DNA of 64,000 nucleotides from Methanococcus voltae PS (GTDB lineage Archaea; AGJL01; Methanococci; Methanococcales; Methanococcaceae), in contig NZ_JANUCQ010000001.1 of NCBI RefSeq assembly GCF_024807035.1, forward strand, positions 433,990 through 497,989, in the 5' to 3' direction. The notes beneath the pieces are model-generated. The model had not been told where the DNA came from and did not search any database. It saw only the letters and a list, made by a program, of their open reading frames with translations. Shown here one piece after another: positions 9,507 to 19,470 of this stretch. The position numbers were made by a program, and so were the translations under genes. Positions within the stretch are counted from its first letter, which is position 1; every line of letters starts with the position of its first letter.

Positions 9507-10553
9507 TTAGAAATTAGTAATAATATAGTTTGTAACTGCCCTACCGGTTTCAGTCAAGTCAGTTTCTTTTCTAATTCTTACTAAGTCTAAAAATCCTTTA
9601 TCAATTAAGCTTTCAAGAACTTTTTCTACTTCATCAACTTCTAAACCCATCATAGATGGTAATTCTAATGAATCAATACCTGTATAGACGGCAGTCAATA
9701 TCTCCTGTTCTTCAGGTGATAATTTCTCAACTTCACCTTTTAACTTTTCACCGCTCCAGTTTTCAGCAGAAGACTGTGATACGAGTTCTTCAGATGATTT
9801 AGGGAGTAATTTTTCAACTGTTTTATGATACTTTGTTAATAATGATATGTATCTTAAGATATACAATATTTTAGTATCTTCTAAATAAATGTAAGAATTA
9901 ACCGTTTCTTTTCCTTTCAATTGCTTAATTTCAATAACGTCTTTTTCTTCTTCATTAACCATCTTCTTCTCAGTTGAAACTGATTCGATATTGGAAAACA
10001 AATCATAAACTTTTGGTTTACCCATTGTTTGCACAGCTATTGCTAAAACTAAATCTTCAATAACTGTTACACCTTTTCTGATTGGTTTTTTAGCAAAAAC
10101 TAAATTTCCATCGTTCCACTGTACTTCAGGATTTACCGAACCGCCAACAATACGGGCATATTGTATTTTTATATTCTTCTTATACAATAATTCTTGGAAG
10201 AGGCTTTTTAAAAATTTATTAATTGTGGTTTTACCATATATTGACGTTTCTGGTGCAAATCCGATACTCTGTGCTTCTTCATCAGGCAATTTAAATGTAA
10301 TTGAACCGTAGTCGGCAATATCGTCTAATGAATTTTTGGCTATCTCTATAATTTTTCTAGGCAACTTTATTCCTATATCTTCGATTTGCTCGTATTCTAC
10401 TTCTACAATATTTCCTTCAATATCAAATCTAAGACTATCGTCGTAAAGGTATATTTTTATTTTTTTCCATTTTGTGAAAGGGTCTCTTACTGTGTATGTA
10501 TTTATTAAAATACCCTTACCTTCAAAAGTTGCTATAACTTTGGATTTGCTCAT
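9507..10553 (-). CDS. cheF: archaeal taxis protein CheF (DUF439)
   Basis: Archaea-specific adaptor linking the bacterial-type Che system (CheY, CheD, CheC) to the archaellum switch. The 348-residue protein has an N-terminal beta-rich region (about 1-250, with many short strands such as KIKIYLYDDSLRFDIEG) and ends in a winged-helix-like domain from about residue 275 (LSPEEQEILTAVYTG to the C-terminus). I chose the ATG at 10553 because AGGTG lies 7 nt upstream; a GTG two codons earlier is also possible. It belongs to the che cluster but is flanked by gaps, and the divergent neighbour is an unrelated gene. Family assignment is from overall sequence and context. Confidence 0.88.
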   Translation of the reverse strand: MSKSKVIATFEGKGILINTYTVRDPFTKWKKIKIYLYDDSLRFDIEGNIVEVEYEQIEDIGIKLPRKIIEIAKNSLDDIADYGSITFKLPDEEAQSIGFAPETSIYGKTTINKFLKSLFQELLYKKNIKIQYARIVGGSVNPEVQWNDGNLVFAKKPIRKGVTVIEDLVLAIAVQTMGKPKVYDLFSNIESVSTEKKMVNEEEKDVIEIKQLKGKETVNSYIYLEDTKILYILRYISLLTKYHKTVEKLLPKSSEELVSQSSAENWSGEKLKGEVEKLSPEEQEILTAVYTGIDSLELPSMMGLEVDEVEKVLESLIDKGFLDLVRIRKETDLTETGRAVTNYIITNF

Positions 10554-10857
10554 AATCACACACCTATAATTTAATACATAATTTAATACATAATTTAATT
10601 ATATATTTATATTATCTAAAAACTTAAAAAATCCAAATATAAAATATATAATATAATTATGTTAAGTCGAATATATATAGTCATAATATATTTGGAATTC
10701 TTTATATATAATTCTTTATATTCTTATTTGAAAGCAGTAACAATTATGAATTAAATGTAGTGACTAAATTAGACAATATAAAATTAAAATAACTAAAATA
10801 GATAAAATAAATAATATAACTAAAAATAAATTAAAAATAGTATAGCGCGTGATTTAA
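10554..10857. other. divergent promoter region cheF / hcgF-like
   Basis: About 300 bp between divergent genes. It carries three copies of a 12-bp AATTTAATACAT-type repeat at about 10567-10603, a TATATATAG run near 10672-10680 that may serve cheF on the minus strand, and the plus-strand TATA box listed separately. Confidence 0.5.
10701..10710 (+). promoter_or_regulatory. TATA box candidate for the HcgF-like gene
   Basis: TTTATATATA matches the methanococcal box A. Initiation about 25 bp downstream would give a leader of roughly 120 nt before the GTG start. No experimental support. Confidence 0.4.
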
Positions 10858-11391
10858 GTGTCTCATAAGGAAGAATCGTCTGAAAAATTGATTACAATAG
10901 CAACATCGGAATGTTTTACACTAGGTAGGATAGGAGTAAATATCCATAAGATAGCAAGTAAGTATCCTGAAATGGAATGTTTTTTACAAGAAAATCCCGA
11001 ATACAAAATATTACACAATTCAAAAGTTTTAACGGCAATGTTTATGCCTTCAAAAGAATGTGCCCAAACTTTTTTAAATATATCTCTTCCACAATCGGAT
11101 TATAAGTACAATTATTCTAAAGCTTATACTCAATCTAATGACGAATTAGTAGCTGAATTAATGGCTAAGAGCTTAAAAAATATTACAAAATGTAATATTG
11201 CAATAGGTACGACCGCAGGTATTGGAAAAGGAGCAATCTGTATTGTTACAGACTATAAAATTTATAAATTCACGTCAGACATTGAAGCAAACCTATTGGA
11301 TAAGCAAAATGTATCGGAACGTCAAAAAAACGCTATTGAAAAAACTATTAAAAAAATTTTGAAAATATTAAAAGAAGAATATGATTATTAA
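10858..11391 (+). CDS. hcgF: UPF0254 protein, HcgF-like (FeGP cofactor biosynthesis)
   Basis: Matches the UPF0254 family: it starts with a beta strand leading into TSECFTLGRIG and has IAIGTTAGIGKGAICI near residue 120. From memory, HcgF of methanogens belongs to this family and binds the guanylylpyridinol precursor of the [Fe]-hydrogenase cofactor as a thioester on the Cys of this ECFT motif; here it is Cys19 because of a ten-residue N-terminal extension. The 177-residue gene starts with GTG, preceded by CGTGA. It sits alone on the plus strand inside the minus-strand chemotaxis cluster, with no other hcg gene or hmd in the window. The family is fairly secure; the HcgF role is transferred knowledge. 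Confidence 0.65.
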   Translation: MSHKEESSEKLITIATSECFTLGRIGVNIHKIASKYPEMECFLQENPEYKILHNSKVLTAMFMPSKECAQTFLNISLPQSDYKYNYSKAYTQSNDELVAELMAKSLKNITKCNIAIGTTAGIGKGAICIVTDYKIYKFTSDIEANLLDKQNVSERQKNAIEKTIKKILKILKEEYDY

Positions 11392-11484
11392 GTAATATTA
11401 TTTATTAAAATAATGAATTAAATAAGAATTAAATAATAATTTTTAATTCTTATTATTCCTTAAACTTAAACTTAGACTTAAAAC

Positions 11485-12876
11485 TTAAACTTTGAAAACT
11501 TTTATATCTTCATGAACTCCTTCGATAAACTCGGTTATTTCTTCGCTTGATTCATCTAAATTTTGAACAAATGCGTCCAACTGTTCTGCAGAGGCAGTAA
11601 CCTCTTCAGCAGTAGCTGCAAATTCTTCGGAGATTGACGCGATGTCTTGAACGTTTTTAAGTGCTTCAGCGGTATTGTCTACAGCAATTTTAGCACCACC
11701 TTTTATATCGTTGATTTGAGTAACTGTTTTATCGATACTTTCTTTAATTTTCATAAAAGCACCGTTAACATCGTCAATGGCAATAACTCCATTATCAACT
11801 TGTGCTTTACCTGCCGAACTTAATTCAATGGTTGATTGAACTTTTTTGTTGATACCAACAATCGTATTATTAATATCTTCGACAGATTTTTTGATTTCTT
11901 CAGCTAAGCCTTTAATTTCACTTGCCACAACTGCGAAACCTTTACCCGCTTCCCCTGCGCGAGCTGCTTCAATACTAGCGTTTAATGCTAAAAGACCGGT
12001 TTGTTCTGCAATATCTTTGATTAAAACCGTAACTTCGTTGATTTTTTTACTTTCTTCACCAAGTTCTTCGATGGATTTACCTAGCTCATCAATCACATTT
12101 GTGATTTGTTGCATTGTTTCAACGGCATTTTCTATTTTATCCACGCCAACTTCTGAATTTTCTTCAACTTCCATAGCTGATTGGTGACCATCTTCTGCAG
12201 TATGATACACACCTTTTGCTACATCGTTAGCTTTTTCAACTAACTCTGTAACTTCTTGTAATTTAGTTGATTGGTCAGCAGCAGCCATTGCAACTTGTGA
12301 GGCAGCATCTGTAATTTGTTCTGATGATAATTTTGCTTTACCAATATCTTCTGCTATTGAACGAGCACTATCTTCCAAAGTTTCAATATTCTCTTTTAAT
12401 TTACTAATTAATTCTGAAACTTTGCAAATCGCCATATTCAAATTTTTTTGGAATCTATTATTTTTCCCACTTTCGTCAGCCCTGACGGAATAATCCCCTC
12501 GCCCTAAGGCTTCGGTAACTTGACCAATATTGTCAAATAAACTTTTAATACCTTTTCTAAAGTCATCGTATGTCTTTAAGTCCTTACTTGCTTTTTGTAA
12601 TATTTTAGTCAATTTTTCTTTTTCTTCAGGCGTTTTAAAGCTCAATTCTTTTCCAAAACTTTCGGATAACACTGCCAATAGTTCTTTGTCACTAGCTGAG
12701 CTTTTTGAAGCTACATTACCCATAATAAACCCGATGGCTAATGCTAAAACCAATCCCGCGCCTAAATATAATATGTTACTTCCAAAGGTTGCAGGATTTG
12801 TAATATAGCTAACTATGAAGAACAAAATTGCTACCACAACAGAATTTATTAACATATTTAACATTATTTTATTCAT
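11485..12876 (-). CDS. methyl-accepting chemotaxis protein with minimal extracellular part
   Basis: Receptor that controls CheA through CheW. Residues about 6-26 and 34-54 form two membrane helices joined by a short loop (TNPATFGSN), so there is no extracellular ligand domain. A HAMP-like or linker region follows to about 180, then a long methylation/signalling coiled coil with the conserved hairpin tip [20 protein letters not shown] and [18 protein letters not shown] place the start at 12876 (463 residues, MNKIMLN) because AAGGTG lies just upstream; a longer frame reaches 12951 without a ribosome site. It follows cheD by about 190 bp. Likely input is internal (energy, redox or a cytosolic partner), which is inference. 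Confidence 0.92.
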   Translation of the reverse strand: MNKIMLNMLINSVVVAILFFIVSYITNPATFGSNILYLGAGLVLALAIGFIMGNVASKSSASDKELLAVLSESFGKELSFKTPEEKEKLTKILQKASKDLKTYDDFRKGIKSLFDNIGQVTEALGRGDYSVRADESGKNNRFQKNLNMAICKVSELISKLKENIETLEDSARSIAEDIGKAKLSSEQITDAASQVAMAAADQSTKLQEVTELVEKANDVAKGVYHTAEDGHQSAMEVEENSEVGVDKIENAVETMQQITNVIDELGKSIEELGEESKKINEVTVLIKDIAEQTGLLALNASIEAARAGEAGKGFAVVASEIKGLAEEIKKSVEDINNTIVGINKKVQSTIELSSAGKAQVDNGVIAIDDVNGAFMKIKESIDKTVTQINDIKGGAKIAVDNTAEALKNVQDIASISEEFAATAEEVTASAEQLDAFVQNLDESSEEITEFIEGVHEDIKVFKV

Positions 12877-12997
12877 AAAAACACACCTTTTAAATTTAAA
12901 ATACGCCAAATTTAAATTATATTTATTAGATAACTTTTTCAATATTTTCAATATTTATAATAATTTCCAATTACTGATTAATTTAAGTTATTATCCT

Positions 12998-13030
12998 AAT
13001 TTTGGTAATTTTGGTAATTTTGGTAATTAT
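12998..13030. repeat. 9-bp tandem repeat upstream of the receptor gene
   Basis: About 3.5 copies of TAATTTTGG lie between the cheD stop codon and the chemoreceptor start. It could lie in the receptor's 5' leader or promoter. Confidence 0.6.
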
Positions 13031-13062
13031 TGATTTTTTAAATTATTTATAATATTTTGATA

Positions 13063-13527
13063 TTACAATATTCGAATATCATTTTTATTTCTTATTTTAA
13101 CTTCCCCATCTTTTAAGTTAAAATAAACAGTTCTACCATTGGTCCCACCCACATCTTCGGCAAATGTTCGTACTCCAACTTTTTTCAGTTCTAATTTACA
13201 AGAATTTATATTTCTCTTGCCAATATCCATGGTCTGAGAATTGCAATCGAACATAGCCGCACCACCCACCAATTTAGCAACTATTTTATCCTTTCTGGCA
13301 CCAAGTCTTGTCATATCATTTAATAGTGCAGTAACTGCCGTATCTGCATATTTACCTGGGTTCCTATGTGCCATTGAGTTTGATTTGGGCAACATTACAT
13401 GTGCCATACCCCCTATTTTTTTACCCCTATCGTATAGTATTATTGCAACACAAGAACCCAAAAGGGTTTCCATGGTCTCTAACCCTTTAGAAACTTCATA
13501 ACCGCCCATTTTAACTTTTAAAACCAT
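13063..13527 (-). CDS. cheD: chemoreceptor glutamine deamidase CheD
   Basis: Deamidates receptor glutamines to glutamates and exchanges between receptors and CheC. The 154-residue protein carries the catalytic triad-like set: Cys26 in LLGSCV, His43 in GGMAHVMLP and Thr21. These align in spacing with the well-studied Thermotoga enzyme (Cys27, His44, Thr21). Start ATG at 13527, with AGGTACG about 6 nt upstream. It lies 140 bp downstream of cheA on the same strand and is followed by the receptor gene, so substrate and modifier are neighbours. Confidence 0.93.
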   Translation of the reverse strand: MVLKVKMGGYEVSKGLETMETLLGSCVAIILYDRGKKIGGMAHVMLPKSNSMAHRNPGKYADTAVTALLNDMTRLGARKDKIVAKLVGGAAMFDCNSQTMDIGKRNINSCKLELKKVGVRTFAEDVGGTNGRTVYFNLKDGEVKIRNKNDIRIL

Positions 13528-13667
13528 GATATCGTACCTATTAGTGGTTACATTGTGTATTATATATTTCCATAATTACGCTAGTTAATATTTAGTATTC
13601 TTAATAATTTTAATAAGTTTTGTAATAAATATAACAATAATAATAATAATAATAGGTAATAATTGGA

Positions 13668-16600
13668 TTATAGATTATTTAAATCCAATATTAACGCAAC
13701 TTTGCCGTCTCCAAGTATTGTAGCACCTGCAAGACCGTTGATATTCTTTAAAATACCTGTAAGTGGTTTTACAACAATTTCATCCCTTCCTATTACTTCA
13801 TCGAGAATTAAACCTATTTTACCTTTGTTTTTCTCAACTACTACCACATATATTTCTTCTGAAGAGCAATCGTTATATTGATGCAAAGCATCGCATAACC
13901 AAGTAACTGGCAAGATATGGTCTCGATAAATAATTGCTTCTTGACCTTCCAAATTATTTATTTCTTCCTTATTTACTGAAACAACATCTAAAACGCTTGT
14001 TAGTGGTAAAGCATAGATTTGGTCTTTTAATTTTACTAATAACGTTTGTATAATTGCCATTGTTAATGGTAAGTGTAATACGATTTCCGAACCTTTTCCA
14101 ACTTCTGAATGTACTGAAACAGAGCCACCCAAAGACTCTATTTTAGTCCTAACAACGTCCATACCTACACCCCTTCCAGATACATCGGAAACTTTTTCCG
14201 CAGTGCTGAAACCTGGTAAGAATATTAAGTTAATAGCTTCATTGTCCGTTAATTTGTCAACTTCATCTCTTGACATTAAGCCTTTTTTAACAACGTTGTT
14301 CCTTATACCGTCAGGGTCTATACCTTTACCATCATCTTTAATAACAATATTTACCCTATCTCTTTCTCTTGTAGCAATAAGCTTTAAAAGACCTTTTTCA
14401 GGTTTTTTTGCCTGTTTTCTGACTTCAGAATGTTCAATACCGTGGTCAAGGGAGTTTCTTATCAAGTGAGTGAGTGGTTCTGCAAGTTCATCTAAAACGG
14501 TTCTATCGAGTTCGATTTCGGAACCTTCAATTATAAAGTCTATTTCTTTATTAAGGGCTCTAGCAGTGTCTCTAACCGTCCTAGGGAACCTATTAAATAC
14601 AAATGCTACAGGAATCATACGCATACTCATAACTTCTTCCTGTAATTCTGTTGAGAGCATGTTTAATCTACCAACAGCGTTATGTAATTCCTTAAGGTCG
14701 TATTTTGTAGCAATTTGTGTGAAGTTTGCCCTATTTATAACAACTTCGCCTACTAAATTCATTAATTTGTCCAATTTTTCAATATTTACTCTAACAGTTT
14801 GGGATTTTTTGGATTCCGATTTTTTGGATTGACCTTCTTTTCGCTCTGATTTTCCAGAACTTTTAGAATCTTCTGAATCTGAATCTTCAGAGGAATTTTG
14901 AATGGCTGATTGATTATCTTTTTTATTTGAAGTTACGTCTATATTTTTGATTTCAGGCGTTTTTACAATGGTATCTTCCACAGTATCAATATCTGCACGA
15001 GTATTAAAGTATACTTCAACTTGGTTAATAATGGAATCTCCTGCTTTTATCCTATCAAAAGATGGGCATGAATCCACGATGGCACCAATTTCTGATAAAT
15101 CTTTTAAAACCATATATGCACGAACTGATTTTAAGGCACATTCTGGGTCTATTGAAAATCTTATCTTATAATCGCAAGAAATTTCTTTATTGTCCAAATT
15201 GCAATCTAATGAATCCGTTAATTCGGTCATATTCCCTATTTCGTCAGTATTAATTTCAATACCTACTTTAACAGCCTTGGAATATTTCATTTCACAAGCA
15301 GAATTTAATATAGATTCTAATTTTTCTTCACTTCCCGAATACGCGTACAATATATCTAAATTATCGTAACTGACATTTTTTAAATCGTCAATTGTGGGTA
15401 TGGATTGTATAATTTTACCGTCCGAATCATTTTCCAATGAATTTAATAACATTGTAAATCGAACTGATTTTAACATACAATCTTCTTCGATTTCAGATTT
15501 AATATGCCAAATATTTGAATTATTATCTATTTCTTTGGCTAATTTGTTTAAATTTTTAAGATAATCAAATATTGTATGGTCAAATTCAATTTCAATTTCT
15601 TCAAAAGCTCCATTAACAATATCATTTTCAATATCATTTTCAATTTCAATTTCCTTGGTATCTACATTTGAATTTTTTAATTCGACTTTTTGGGATACAA
15701 AATTATCTAAATTATTTATATCGTCATCATTTCCATATTTTTGAACTTCTTCTTTATTTTCAATTGATTTGGCAATAGAATTCATAATTGACAATGATTT
15801 GTTAATCATTTGTAATACATCTTTATCCATATCAATTTTTTTATCCAAAACAGACTTAGTAAATCTACTAATCTTTTTTGTTGAAGTTTGAAGCTCTGGA
15901 AGTTCTAAAGCTCCAGAAATAGCACACAAAGTATTAGAAGATTGATGCATTTGTGCTAAAATTTCGTCAATATTTTCTGGAACGTTTAATTTGCTATTGT
16001 CCGTATTAATATTTTTATCTGTATCATTATTACTTTTATCAATTTTTGAATTAACGTCAATTTCGTCATTGATATCCAATTCAGAAACTTCGTTTTCTTC
16101 ACAATTACAATCGATATCTTTTTTTATTTCAACTATTACAACAGTTTTTTCATTTTTCAAAGAATAAGACTGTTTATTGGATACGGATACCGAATTTCCA
16201 TTAGTTTCACAGGAAACCGTATTTGCAACGGCATTTGCACTATTAACGTTTGCAGATACTTCAGATGAAGGCGTAGATTCAGGCACAGGAGATGCAGAAT
16301 TTCCAATATTTTCAACATTTCCACCTAAATGCTTATTTTTTAAATTTTTAATGATATCGATGATACTTTCGTAATCGACAGTGGTTTCATTTTCACCATT
16401 TGCAATTTCGCCAACCATTGTTTCTAGCGCATCTAAACATTTAAACAATAAATCCATGATTTCGTGATTAACCGGAATTTTGCCGTCCCTTATATTATCT
16501 AATATATCTTCCATGTGGTGTGTTAATTGAGATATATGTTCAAAACCAAGGGTTCTTGCTGAACCTTTTAAAGTATGGGCAGAACGGAATATTAAATTTA

Positions 16601-16715
16601 TAATATCCGTATTTTCGGGGCAATTCTCTAAATCGACAAGGTTTTGATTAAGGGACTGTAAATGTTCTTCAGCTTCGGTCATAAACAATTCCCTATACTG
16701 TTCCATCTCATCCAT
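13668..16715 (-). CDS. cheA: chemotaxis histidine kinase CheA, enlarged, with two P2-like domains
   Basis: Central kinase of the pathway. Domain order over 1015 residues: P1 Hpt (1-125, phospho-His47 in SAHTLKGSA); a low-complexity acidic/Asn/Ser linker (about 125-245); a helical stretch (about 247-330); two homologous P2-like modules at about 400-485 and 513-595, both with a C/A-LKSVR(F/A)-M core; a Ser/Lys linker; P3 dimerisation (about 640-700); P4 ATPase with HLIRNSLDHGIE (about 745-757), DDGKGID (about 795) and GRGVGMDVV (about 845); and P5 CheW-like to the C-terminus. It is some 350 residues longer than typical CheA, all in the linker/P2 part. It begins 2 nt after the cheB stop, so the two genes are translationally coupled. 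Confidence 0.95.
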   Translation of the reverse strand: MDEMEQYRELFMTEAEEHLQSLNQNLVDLENCPENTDIINLIFRSAHTLKGSARTLGFEHISQLTHHMEDILDNIRDGKIPVNHEIMDLLFKCLDALETMVGEIANGENETTVDYESIIDIIKNLKNKHLGGNVENIGNSASPVPESTPSSEVSANVNSANAVANTVSCETNGNSVSVSNKQSYSLKNEKTVVIVEIKKDIDCNCEENEVSELDINDEIDVNSKIDKSNNDTDKNINTDNSKLNVPENIDEILAQMHQSSNTLCAISGALELPELQTSTKKISRFTKSVLDKKIDMDKDVLQMINKSLSIMNSIAKSIENKEEVQKYGNDDDINNLDNFVSQKVELKNSNVDTKEIEIENDIENDIVNGAFEEIEIEFDHTIFDYLKNLNKLAKEIDNNSNIWHIKSEIEEDCMLKSVRFTMLLNSLENDSDGKIIQSIPTIDDLKNVSYDNLDILYAYSGSEEKLESILNSACEMKYSKAVKVGIEINTDEIGNMTELTDSLDCNLDNKEISCDYKIRFSIDPECALKSVRAYMVLKDLSEIGAIVDSCPSFDRIKAGDSIINQVEVYFNTRADIDTVEDTIVKTPEIKNIDVTSNKKDNQSAIQNSSEDSDSEDSKSSGKSERKEGQSKKSESKKSQTVRVNIEKLDKLMNLVGEVVINRANFTQIATKYDLKELHNAVGRLNMLSTELQEEVMSMRMIPVAFVFNRFPRTVRDTARALNKEIDFIIEGSEIELDRTVLDELAEPLTHLIRNSLDHGIEHSEVRKQAKKPEKGLLKLIATRERDRVNIVIKDDGKGIDPDGIRNNVVKKGLMSRDEVDKLTDNEAINLIFLPGFSTAEKVSDVSGRGVGMDVVRTKIESLGGSVSVHSEVGKGSEIVLHLPLTMAIIQTLLVKLKDQIYALPLTSVLDVVSVNKEEINNLEGQEAIIYRDHILPVTWLCDALHQYNDCSSEEIYVVVVEKNKGKIGLILDEVIGRDEIVVKPLTGILKNINGLAGATILGDGKVALILDLNNL

Positions 16716-16717
16716 AG

Positions 16718-17881
16718 TTATCTACTCCCTAATTTTTGAACGTATCTTTCAACGCATTTTTCTATCTTTTGAGGTATTTGGCTTGGTGGTAAAACGTCAT
16801 TTAACGCATTTAATTCGTAAGCAGTTTTAGGCATTCCGTAAACAATGCAACTCTCTTTATTTTGACCTATCGTGTACCCACCTTTTTCTTTAATGTTCCT
16901 CATTCCTACTGCACCGTCTTTTCCAATACCCGTTAAAATAATTCCTAAAGAATTATTTCCATAAATATTTGCAACGTATTCAGCGGTAATGTCCACAGTT
17001 GGTTTTGTACCGTGAAGTTTAGGCATGTTTGGGTCTATTTCTATATATTTGTTATTTCCCCGTCTTTTCAATAGCATTTGGGTATCGCCTGGGGCAATAT
17101 ACACGTGATTAGGTTTTATTAACGTACCATTTGAAGCTTCAACAACTTTTAATTTTGATATCCTATCAATTCTTTCCGCAAAAACTCTTGTAAATCCTGC
17201 AGGCATGTGTTGAACAACAAATATTGGGGGCATTCCCATAGGTAATCTTGAGATTATTTCCGAAACTACTGGGGGGCCACCTGTGGATGAGCCCATCATA
17301 ATTCCAATTTTAGAAAGGGTATTTTCCAAATTTGGATTATTCAATCCTGCATTTTCGCGCTCGAGCCCTAGATTATTGTTAGTGTCAGAGTTCGCATTTG
17401 TATTAAACTTCTTTGAAGTAATACTTTCTGCTTTTGAAGTTACTGGAGACTGTATTCTTGCAAATTTCAATGGTCTAACTGTTGATTTTGAAACTTCCTT
17501 AACCTTTTTAATAATTTTTTCAGATATTTCACGAATATCTAGGGATATGGAGCCAGAAGGTTTCTGTATAAAATCTACTGCCCCATTTTCAAGAGCTTTC
17601 AATGTAGTTTCTGAACCATCGCGAGTTACTGCAGAAAGCATAAGAATTGGTGTAGCACAAGTCTGCATTATATTTTTAGTTGCTTCAATACCATCCATAA
17701 TAGGCATTTCGACATCCATTGTTACAATATCAGGTTTTAATTTATTTACCAATTCAACTGCTTCTTTTCCATCTTTTGCAGTACCTACAACTTCAATTTC
17801 TGAATCTGTGTTTAATATATCTTCTACAACTTTTCGCATGAATGCGGAATCATCTACAACAATAGCCTTTATTTTCTTCAT
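16718..17881 (-). CDS. cheB: chemotaxis methylesterase/response regulator CheB
   Basis: Demethylates and deamidates receptors when phosphorylated by CheA. Residues 1-120 form the receiver (Asp10/11, phospho-acceptor Asp56 in TMDVEMP, Lys in FIQKPS). An Asn-rich linker around 150-185 is followed by the methylesterase with Ser in MGSSTGGP, His in QHMPAGF and Asp in TGIGKDGAVGM. Length 387. SD GGAGAGG precedes ATG. It forms an operon with cheA (2-nt gap). The Asn-rich linker is longer than usual, like other linkers in this genome. Confidence 0.96.
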   Translation of the reverse strand: MKKIKAIVVDDSAFMRKVVEDILNTDSEIEVVGTAKDGKEAVELVNKLKPDIVTMDVEMPIMDGIEATKNIMQTCATPILMLSAVTRDGSETTLKALENGAVDFIQKPSGSISLDIREISEKIIKKVKEVSKSTVRPLKFARIQSPVTSKAESITSKKFNTNANSDTNNNLGLERENAGLNNPNLENTLSKIGIMMGSSTGGPPVVSEIISRLPMGMPPIFVVQHMPAGFTRVFAERIDRISKLKVVEASNGTLIKPNHVYIAPGDTQMLLKRRGNNKYIEIDPNMPKLHGTKPTVDITAEYVANIYGNNSLGIILTGIGKDGAVGMRNIKEKGGYTIGQNKESCIVYGMPKTAYELNALNDVLPPSQIPQKIEKCVERYVQKLGSR

Positions 17882-18145
17882 AATTTCCTCTCCAGATTAC
17901 CATATGCGAATTAAATTATATTATTAGATAATTAGTTAACACCGTCTTATATTAGCCCATATATTTGAATTATATCTATTTTATTATTTATCCAAAACTT
18001 AATTTTAAAATTATTTATTGAGTATTAATACGTCATATTATATTGTCGTTATATTTACTGTTCAATACAAAATTGATTAAATCTCAATTTGATTATTATC
18101 TTAACATCTTAAAATTTAGACTTTATTATCCGTATTTTATCAGTA

Positions 18146-18586
18146 TTAGAACTCTTGGGGGTCAATTAAGTTTTTAATATTTAATATAATGATTAACCTA
18201 TTGCCAATTTTAGCAATTCCTTCTATGTATTCTCCACTTGAATTTTTCTTAATTCCTTCGATTTCTTCGATATTTTCGGAGGAAATTTGCATAACGTCAC
18301 TTACGAAATCAACCAAAATTCCGATAGGTATGCCATCTATTTCAACAACCATGACTAGCATATCGCCTTCTGGCGTATCAAGGCTATCAAATAGATTTAA
18401 TTTTTTCCTTAAATCTATTATTGGCATAATTTCGCCCCTAATGTTTGTTACACCAGAAATATAACTTGGGGTGTTCGGAATTGCCGTAATATCTTGAAGT
18501 TTTAAAACTTCCCTTACTTCATTAACCCTTAAACCATATTCGTTTGTAGAAAGCTTGAATACTACAACTTTTGGAATATCTTCCAT
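18146..18586 (-). CDS. cheW: chemotaxis adaptor CheW
   Basis: Scaffold that bridges the receptor tip and the P5 domain of CheA. A single CheW domain of 146 residues with VVFKLSTNEYGLRVNEV, ITAIPNTPSYISGVTNIRG and the INIRGEIMPIIDL-like core expected of the family. SD GGTGATAAT precedes ATG. It lies 264 bp upstream of cheB on the same strand, and is the first gene of the che cluster in transcription order. Confidence 0.95.
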   Translation of the reverse strand: MEDIPKVVVFKLSTNEYGLRVNEVREVLKLQDITAIPNTPSYISGVTNIRGEIMPIIDLRKKLNLFDSLDTPEGDMLVMVVEIDGIPIGILVDFVSDVMQISSENIEEIEGIKKNSSGEYIEGIAKIGNRLIIILNIKNLIDPQEF

Positions 18587-18852
18587 ATTATCACCATGGG
18601 GAATGTATCGTCTTATAGATTTGAGATTGTAAAATTATAAACATAATTAATAATTAATATTTAATAATTATTATCAAATTGATATAAATATTATATAACT
18701 AGTATCTAATTAATATCTAACTAATATCTAATTAATATACGTAATATAATTGATAAATAATCAATATAGATAATAAATATTAATTAATAAGTAATTAATA
18801 ACTAATTAACAGGTAATTAAGAAATAACTAATAAATATATACAGAATAAACA

Positions 18853-19470
18853 TTATTTTTTTAATTTATCTAATGCATTGTGCATTAAAATTATACAATG
18901 GTCAGCGTGTAATTCTACCGGTGATAAAGAAATTCTTTCAGCCCCTAATTCATCTAAAAACTTCTCATCTTCTTCGCCTATACCAATATGGTCACCAAGT
19001 ACGAATAATACGTCTTCATCGTTACCATTATCTTTATCTAATTTTAAATTATATTCTTCAAGGGGTTTACCATTCAAATGCAAATAAAATATCCTATAGT
19101 TTTCGTTCTTTTTTTCAACGATTATATCTCTAAATTCTTTTTTAGCAGTATAGATTCCAGATGTACTTTCTTTCCATAGTTTGGAACTATCTTTTTCGAG
19201 AGCTTTCTTTATAAAAAGAGCAATACTTCTTTCATCAGGGCTTAATCGTTTTAATTCGTCACCTATAAATTTCAAAGCAACCGGTGCATTAGGCTCACCG
19301 TAATGAACGCTATAGAATACCGTATCTCTTCTTAAATCGTGGGAGAGAAAGAACGAACTATTTACGCATCTGCAAACTAAATCCAATCGACCTGCACTCC
19401 CAGGCAAGTCTTTAATATTTATATCGCCAGATGTAGCTGATTTATTGGCTTTAAGTATGAATTCTTTCAA
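18853..19470 (-). CDS. trmY: tRNA pseudouridine-54 N1-methyltransferase TrmY
   Basis: SPOUT-class enzyme making N1-methylpseudouridine at tRNA position 54 of archaea. The knotted C-terminal half is visible as [12 protein letters not shown] followed by [13 protein letters not shown], and the N-terminus [20 protein letters not shown] is characteristic. I place the start at a TTG at 19470 (205 residues, beginning KEFILKANK) because GGTGA lies 4 nt upstream and family members begin exactly here. A TTG at 19506 would add 12 codons that overlap this ribosome site. Monocistronic. Confidence 0.93.
   Translation of the reverse strand: MKEFILKANKSATSGDINIKDLPGSAGRLDLVCRCVNSSFFLSHDLRRDTVFYSVHYGEPNAPVALKFIGDELKRLSPDERSIALFIKKALEKDSSKLWKESTSGIYTAKKEFRDIIVEKKNENYRIFYLHLNGKPLEEYNLKLDKDNGNDEDVLFVLGDHIGIGEEDEKFLDELGAERISLSPVELHADHCIILMHNALDKLKK

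Noticed and set aside
17283-17927. 214-codon plus-strand frame
   Set aside because: Antisense to cheB with Phe/Ser/Ile-rich shadow composition and no ribosome site.
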